A stretch of 64,000 bases of DNA, taken from the NCBI RefSeq assembly GCF_009002475.1, contig NZ_AP019860.1, positions 8,677,547 to 8,741,546 on the forward strand, read 5' to 3'. The stretch comes from Candidatus Uabimicrobium amorphum. Lineage in GTDB: Bacteria; Planctomycetota; Uabimicrobiia; Uabimicrobiales; Uabimicrobiaceae. The notes under the pieces are model-generated. The model saw only the letters and a program-made list of their open reading frames with translations, did not search any database and had not been told where the DNA came from. Position numbers and translations under genes: made by a program. Shown one piece after another: positions 59,127 through 64,000 of the stretch (positions within the stretch are counted from its first letter, which is position 1; every line of letters begins with the position of its first letter).

Positions 59127-61232
59127 CTACTTGTTGGAGTTGGGACTTTGATATTCGAGCATATAGAGTGGCTCTGGCTCCTCATTGGATAGACCGTATT
59201 TTTGCTGATAGCGTGCAAATGACGGATCAATCAAATTCATATCGACTCCAAACTTACTCGTCTCCACCTTAACTTCGTGAGAAAACTTCTTAAAATCTTG
59301 AAAATTCTCATCGCGCAAAATTCGTGGGGTTACGAAGAGATAAATGTTTTGTTTATTGTGTGTCACAATACGTGTTTGGAATAAAAATCCAATAAGAGGT
59401 AGGTCACCTAATAAAGGAATTTTCTCCACACTAATGGTACGAGAATCAAAAGTTAAACCACCAATCGCCACGGTGTGACCATCAGGAATGGTTACAGAAG
59501 TCACAATTTGGCGTGAAGTTTTGGCTTGAACACCACCCACAGCCAAAGAAGCACGGTCAAAAGCTTCGATTGTCTGACTTAAATCCAGACGCAAATAATT
59601 TTTCTCACCACTGATGTGCGGTGTGACAAGTAAAGTGGTTCCCGCCTCTTGGAAGTCACCAAACGATTCACGAACCCCACCAGCATCATCAACATTGTTC
59701 ACAAGCGACGGTTGCGCATCTGCCACTTTTAGTTGCGCTTGTTGGTTATCGTTTGTCACAATGCTTGGTAAAGAGACAACTTTTGTATCGATCTGTGTTT
59801 GAATAGCATTTAACAAAATAGGCAATGTAAATAGATCGTCGTAGTTTGCAAAAAAGGTTCCCGAACGTTGGAATGGATCACGAAAAGGGATAATCGGTAA
59901 TTTACCAAACTTTTGTGCAGTAATGGCTTGGTTTTGGTTAATAGGAACCGCGGTATTGTTGTTCACCGCCACTAGGTTTGTGAAGCCAAAGTTGGTTCCA
60001 CCACCGATTGTGGCTTGGCCGTCTTCCGCATTCTCGGCAAAAAACAATTCAATTCCCAAACCAAGTATGTCTTGAGGACTTACTTCAACAAGAGCTGCCT
60101 CGATTTGTACCTGAGGTCTGCGAACATCGACTTGACGAATGATATTTAAAATTTCGTTCCACTCACGTGGTGATGCTTTTACGATAAGTGCGTTATTTTG
60201 TGTATCGGTTTCAATCGCTGGTTTTTCATCTTCATCTCTTCCTCCAGAAGAGACCTTGGAACCTGCAGGACGTGCACCACTTTGTCCGCTAAAACCTCCT
60301 TCTTCTATTAGTTTCGCCAATGTTTCTTGCAGTGTACTTGCATCGGCGTGTTTCAGACGGATGTAGTGAAAATTGGAAGGCTCGGTGTCTAATTTTTTGT
60401 CGAGTTCTTCAATAATAGGCGCTAGTCTTGCCATGCGTCCTGGATATGCTTGAACGATAAGAGCACCCAAACGTGGATCTGCCACAATCTTTACATCATC
60501 TAGGTTTGGACCTAATCCGATTCCCGATGAGCGCGTTTGTTTTACAGTAAGTTCGTTTAGAGTATCCACGAGAGACGTTGCATCAGCGTATTGCATTTTA
60601 AATATACGCAATTCTTTTTCAGGTCCAGGACGGTCCATGATTTGAATTACATCATAAATACGTTTTACGTTAGGCGCAAAGTCAGTGATAAGAATGGTAT
60701 TTGAACCTTCAATACCTGCCAAGTTACCTCCTTGCGGGTTTACAATTCGCAAAGCGCGCAAAGTGGTTTGAACTTCACGGGCGGAGATATACTTCAATTT
60801 AATCACCATTGTAATAAAGAAATCTTTTTCTTCGTATTTCTTTAATTCGCTTTCATCAAATATCGTAACAGTTGGTGTCCATGGGCCCTGGATGTTACGT
60901 TTGATCTTAATAATTTCATTTTCACCGCTACCTACTGTCTCAAGGATGTAGCCGTTGTATTCCATTACAGAAAGAAATATTTTGTATAGAAGTTCTTTGG
61001 AGACTGGTTTTGATGAGACAAGGTAGATTTTTTTTGTTTTGACCGTTTGATCGTAGATAATAAAGTTTTTGCCTGTCACTTCTCCTACTGTTTTTATAAA
61101 CAGTTCGAGCTCATCACCTACAAAGTTGATGGTATATTCATCTTCGTTTTGTGCTGTTAACAGCGAAGCAAAAGACAATGCGAATACAATGCATATGACT
61201 TTTATGGTTTCAACAAAGTTTTTGTTATTCAT
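59127..61232 (-). CDS. gspD: Type II secretion secretin (GspD family), paralogue 2
   Basis: A 701-residue outer-membrane secretin with signal peptide (VICIVFALSFASLLTA). N0 (about 30-100), N1 (about 135-200), N2 (about 205-270) and N3 (about 280-400) precede the secretin barrel (about 430-650, with VQIEAALVEVSPQDILGLG, VTPHISGEKNYLRLDLSQ and DGHTVAIGGLTF). N3 contains a Gly/Ser/Arg-rich insertion near residue 315-340 that is absent from the other copy. The C-terminal tail EEPEPLYMLEYQSPNSNK is shared with the paralogue and may be the pilotin-binding S-domain. Confidence 0.95.
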   Translation of the reverse strand: MNNKNFVETIKVICIVFALSFASLLTAQNEDEYTINFVGDELELFIKTVGEVTGKNFIIYDQTVKTKKIYLVSSKPVSKELLYKIFLSVMEYNGYILETVGSGENEIIKIKRNIQGPWTPTVTIFDESELKKYEEKDFFITMVIKLKYISAREVQTTLRALRIVNPQGGNLAGIEGSNTILITDFAPNVKRIYDVIQIMDRPGPEKELRIFKMQYADATSLVDTLNELTVKQTRSSGIGLGPNLDDVKIVADPRLGALIVQAYPGRMARLAPIIEELDKKLDTEPSNFHYIRLKHADASTLQETLAKLIEEGGFSGQSGARPAGSKVSSGGRDEDEKPAIETDTQNNALIVKASPREWNEILNIIRQVDVRRPQVQIEAALVEVSPQDILGLGIELFFAENAEDGQATIGGGTNFGFTNLVAVNNNTAVPINQNQAITAQKFGKLPIIPFRDPFQRSGTFFANYDDLFTLPILLNAIQTQIDTKVVSLPSIVTNDNQQAQLKVADAQPSLVNNVDDAGGVRESFGDFQEAGTTLLVTPHISGEKNYLRLDLSQTIEAFDRASLAVGGVQAKTSRQIVTSVTIPDGHTVAIGGLTFDSRTISVEKIPLLGDLPLIGFLFQTRIVTHNKQNIYLFVTPRILRDENFQDFKKFSHEVKVETSKFGVDMNLIDPSFARYQQKYGLSNEEPEPLYMLEYQSPNSNK

Positions 61233-61341
61233 ATTAAAGGTCCCATGTAAATAATCTTAGAGTTTATCAAAGACAATATTATATAAATTAATATTGCTTT
61301 TAAAAAGAAAATTGCGGATTTATATTTGCCTGCAAAATCCC

Positions 61342-63354
61342 TTAGTTTTTATTCGGACTTTGGTATTCCAACATATACAGTGGCTCAGGTTCTTCTTTGG
61401 AGAGTCCATACTTTTGTTGATAGCGACGAAACGACTTATCAATTAAATCCATATCAACCCCAAAGGAACTCGTTTCTAATTTAACTTCATGAGATAGTTT
61501 TTTGTAATCTTCAAAATTTTCATCTTTCAAAATTTTGGCCGTCACAAACAGAAAAACATTTTGACGTTGGTGTGTGACAACACGCGTTTGAAATAAAAAT
61601 CCAATGAGAGGTAAATCCCCCAGTAACGGAATTTTCTCTACAGTTAAGACATCTTGATCAAACGTAAGACCACCTACAGCGACTGTATGACCATCGGGTA
61701 TACTCACAGAAGAAACCAATTGCCGCGTGGTCTTCGCCTGGACACCTCCTGCGGCAAGAGAAGCTCGATCAAAGGCTTCGACTGTTTGACTAATATCAAG
61801 ACGTAAGTAGTTATTTTCGCTACTAATATGAGGTGTCACAATTAATGTAGTACCTGCTTCTTGAAAGTCTCCAAAAGAATCTATGAAAGCTCCCGAATCA
61901 TCTATTTTTGTTTCAAGAGATGGTTGAAAATCAGCGACTTTTAGTTGCGCCGTTGCATTCTCATTAACCACAATACTCGGTAGAAAAACAACACGTGTAT
62001 CGGTTTGTGTTTGAATAGCGTTGAGTAAAATAGGTAGTGTGAATAGGTCATCGTAATTTGCAAAAAAAGTACCCGAGCGTTGAAAGGGGTCACGAGCAGG
62101 AACGATGGGTAGTTTACCAAATTTTTCCGCGGTAATTGCTTGGTTTTGGTTAATAGGTACAGCTGTATTACCATTCACCGCCACTAAATTTGTAAAACCA
62201 AAGTTAGATCCACCACCAATAGTTGTTTTGCCATCCTCGGAGTTTTCGGCATAAAACAACTCAACACCTAGTCCTAAAACATCGTTAGGGTTTACCTCCA
62301 CCAATGCTGCTTCTATTTGCACTTGAGGTTTACGCACATCAGCGACTTCGATAAGCGCCGCTATTTGCGACCATGTATTTTCGTCTGCCTGGACAATCAA
62401 AGCGTTGTTCTGCGTATCCGTTTCTATGGCAACCGGTATCTCACCTTCTTGAATATTTTGTTTTTTAACAAGCTTACTTAGTGTTTCTTGTAATGTACTC
62501 GCATCAATATTCTTAATCTGCACATAGTGAAACTTCGCTGGCTCATTGAAAATATTCGAATCCAGACTTTTTATAATCGTCGTCAGTTGTTCGATCTTCG
62601 AAGGATATGCCTGAATGATCACGGCATTCAAACGTACATCAGCGGCCAGTTTTGCATCTTCGAGGTTTGGACCTATTCCTCTACGTGTTTTTTTATCTTG
62701 TGCTGCAAGTTCGTTCAATTGGGTAACGAGCTCTTGCGCATTACCGTACTTCAATTTTACCACACGCAGTTGCTTATCAATACCAGGTTGGTCCATTAAC
62801 TTTACTACATCATAAATGCGCTTTACGTTAGGAGCAAAGTCCGTTACAAAAATAGTATTGGAACTATCAATTCCTCCCAAATTACCACTTTGGGGATTTA
62901 CAATACGTAGTGAGCGCAATGTCGTCTGCACCTCACGAGCAGAAATATGTTCTAAATTAATCACCATTGTGATGAACATATCCTGATTTTGATACTTGCG
63001 CAGTTCCTCTTCGCTAAATATTGTAATTGTTGGTACCGAAGACCCTGAAGTTGCAGGACGAATTTTGATAACCTTGGAAGCTCCATCGCCAACGCTTTGT
63101 ACGATGTAACCGTTGTATTCCATAACAGACAAAAATATGTTATACAAAGTTTCTTTGGTAATAGGTTTTGTAGATGCTAAATTGATCTTTTTGTTTTTTA
63201 ACGTACGGTCGTAAATAATAATGTTATTTCCGGTAATTTCTCCGACAGTATTAATAAATGACTCAAGACTCTCATCTTCAAATTTAACAGTGTATGTGTC
63301 TTGTTGAGAAACCACAAAGGATAAAATCACAAAAAAGAAAATAATAAGCTTCAT
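61342..63354 (-). CDS. gspD: Type II secretion secretin (GspD family), paralogue 1
   Basis: A 670-residue secretin with signal peptide (KLIIFFFVILSFVVS), the first gene of the secretion cluster. Domain order is as in its neighbour: N0 with YTVKFEDESLESFINTV, N1-N3, then the barrel with VQIEAALVEVNPNDVLGLG and DGHTVAVGGLTF. The barrel and tail sequences are nearly the same as in the neighbour, but the N3 insertion is replaced by a short acidic loop (QNIQEGEIPVA). A tandem duplication within this lineage is the simplest explanation. It diverges from the helicase gene across 155 bp. Confidence 0.95.
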   Translation of the reverse strand: MKLIIFFFVILSFVVSQQDTYTVKFEDESLESFINTVGEITGNNIIIYDRTLKNKKINLASTKPITKETLYNIFLSVMEYNGYIVQSVGDGASKVIKIRPATSGSSVPTITIFSEEELRKYQNQDMFITMVINLEHISAREVQTTLRSLRIVNPQSGNLGGIDSSNTIFVTDFAPNVKRIYDVVKLMDQPGIDKQLRVVKLKYGNAQELVTQLNELAAQDKKTRRGIGPNLEDAKLAADVRLNAVIIQAYPSKIEQLTTIIKSLDSNIFNEPAKFHYVQIKNIDASTLQETLSKLVKKQNIQEGEIPVAIETDTQNNALIVQADENTWSQIAALIEVADVRKPQVQIEAALVEVNPNDVLGLGVELFYAENSEDGKTTIGGGSNFGFTNLVAVNGNTAVPINQNQAITAEKFGKLPIVPARDPFQRSGTFFANYDDLFTLPILLNAIQTQTDTRVVFLPSIVVNENATAQLKVADFQPSLETKIDDSGAFIDSFGDFQEAGTTLIVTPHISSENNYLRLDISQTVEAFDRASLAAGGVQAKTTRQLVSSVSIPDGHTVAVGGLTFDQDVLTVEKIPLLGDLPLIGFLFQTRVVTHQRQNVFLFVTAKILKDENFEDYKKLSHEVKLETSSFGVDMDLIDKSFRRYQQKYGLSKEEPEPLYMLEYQSPNKN

Positions 63355-63509
63355 ATTTTTCCGTTGTTTTGTAGTAAAGTAGTATAAACATTTGCCACAT
63401 TTTTACAAAAGACGTGTGGCTTGAATAAAAAGTTTAGGTAAAAAATTTTTTTCCATTATAATTATCTTCTTAGTTTTTTGCCAGAGATAAACCAATTTAG
63501 AGAGTAATT

Positions 63510-64000
63510 ATGGATCAACATGCGCGAGAACTCATACAAAACGACTTGGATACAACCTATCTGGTGGAAGCAGGTGCTGGTACGGGTAAAACCACTTTGT
63601 TGGTGGCACGCATCCTCAACTTAATCAGAAGTGGGCGTGCAACACTACCGCAAATCGTCGCCATTACATTTACGGAAAAAGCGGCCGAGGAACTCAAAAC
63701 GCGTATAAAAAAGCAATTACAGCAACAACTAGATTCCGAAAAAAACGCGAGTATATTACAACGTATTCGCAATGCATACCTTGACATCGAAAAATCAAGC
63801 ATTAACACCATACATGGTTTTTGCGCATCCATTCTCAAACAGTATGCCATAGAAGCCGGCTTATCTCCCGAATTTTCCGTCGCGGACCCCGGAGCTTTCC
63901 ATAAATTTACCCAGCAACTTTGGCAGCGCTGGCTTATAGAACAAGTACAACAGCAAAACCCATGTCTCTATTCTTTGCTGTTACTGGGCATATCTTTTGA
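63510..64000 (+). CDS. UvrD/RecB-family helicase-nuclease, N-terminal part (cut by window end)
   Basis: The first 163 residues of an AddA/RecB-type superfamily 1 helicase. Visible motifs are Walker A VEAGAGTGKTTLLVARI, motif Ia IVAITFTEKAAEELKTRI and motif Ic NTIHGFCASILKQYA. EAGAGTGKT with TFTEKAAEEL is typical of AddA/RecB in recombination repair rather than of UvrD. The frame is open to position 64000. AGAG lies before the ATG at 63510, with weak ribosome-site support. A nuclease domain would lie beyond the window. Confidence 0.88.
   Translation, partial: MDQHARELIQNDLDTTYLVEAGAGTGKTTLLVARILNLIRSGRATLPQIVAITFTEKAAEELKTRIKKQLQQQLDSEKNASILQRIRNAYLDIEKSSINTIHGFCASILKQYAIEAGLSPEFSVADPGAFHKFTQQLWQRWLIEQVQQQNPCLYSLLLLGISF

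Overview
This window reads as a chromosomal segment from an AT-rich (roughly 40% G+C by eye) Gram-negative bacterium with a planctomycete-like gene style. The evidence is two Hanks-type Ser/Thr kinases with large C-terminal extensions (one with a formylglycine-generating-enzyme domain, one with TPR and HEAT repeats), a DUF1501 protein with an RR export signal, long HEAT/TPR proteins, a type II secretion ATPase with two secretins, and Lol-type lipoprotein export. A deep planctomycete such as the Candidatus Uabimicrobium group is my guess. No rRNA or other phylogenetic marker is present to prove it, and I recognised no tRNA, rRNA, CRISPR array or classical IS transposase.

Layout. 1-8000: oligopeptidase A (prlC), a 36-residue zinc-ribbon microprotein, a DUF2254 membrane protein, a secreted tectonin/Vps62 fusion, and a kinase-FGE fusion. 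8000-10800: a secreted 906-residue HEAT protein. 10900-18100: a six-gene signalling operon (double V4R sensor, PAS-SpoIIE phosphatase, cysteine desulfurase, hybrid histidine kinase, STAS-like protein, anti-sigma-like ATPase). 18200-22200: an opposing EamA-mgtE-TPR operon. 22300-29900: FHA-GAF-phosphatase, then rnpA-yidD, a fused LolE-LolD exporter, pgsA and an NFACT/RqcH protein. 29900-39300: DUF1501, a 2OG oxygenase, a methyltransferase, a pentapeptide-like protein, phenylacetate-CoA ligase, hybrid cluster protein, a PLP decarboxylase and a GST.

39300-40700 holds the most unusual structure. A small DUF559 (Vsr-like) endonuclease gene is bracketed by about 134-bp repeats, two on the left and three on the right in inverted orientation, each encoding two hairpins. 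The outer edges carry TAGGTT/ACCTAT hexamer tracts. One copy shows paired compensatory changes, so the hairpin is under structural selection. The arrangement resembles RAYT/REPIN organisation but with an endonuclease in place of the transposase.

40800-51100: an anchored protein of unknown function, a GT4 glycosyltransferase co-transcribed with a 1393-residue kinase, and a 1219-residue secreted phosphatase-nuclease fusion. 51400-55900: a tandem-duplicated shikimate-dehydrogenase-like protein, an ASCH-like protein, a CheY and a periplasmic double-STN protein. 55900-63400 (minus strand): two paralogous secretins, GspE, then an iodotyrosine-deiodinase-like flavoprotein with a [2Fe-2S] ferredoxin and a DoxX protein. 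The window ends inside an AddA/RecB-type helicase.

Intergenic DNA also carries two other short-repeat families: GGGCGGAC hairpins at four sites, and TGTCA...TGACA doublets at two sites, with related hairpins at a third.
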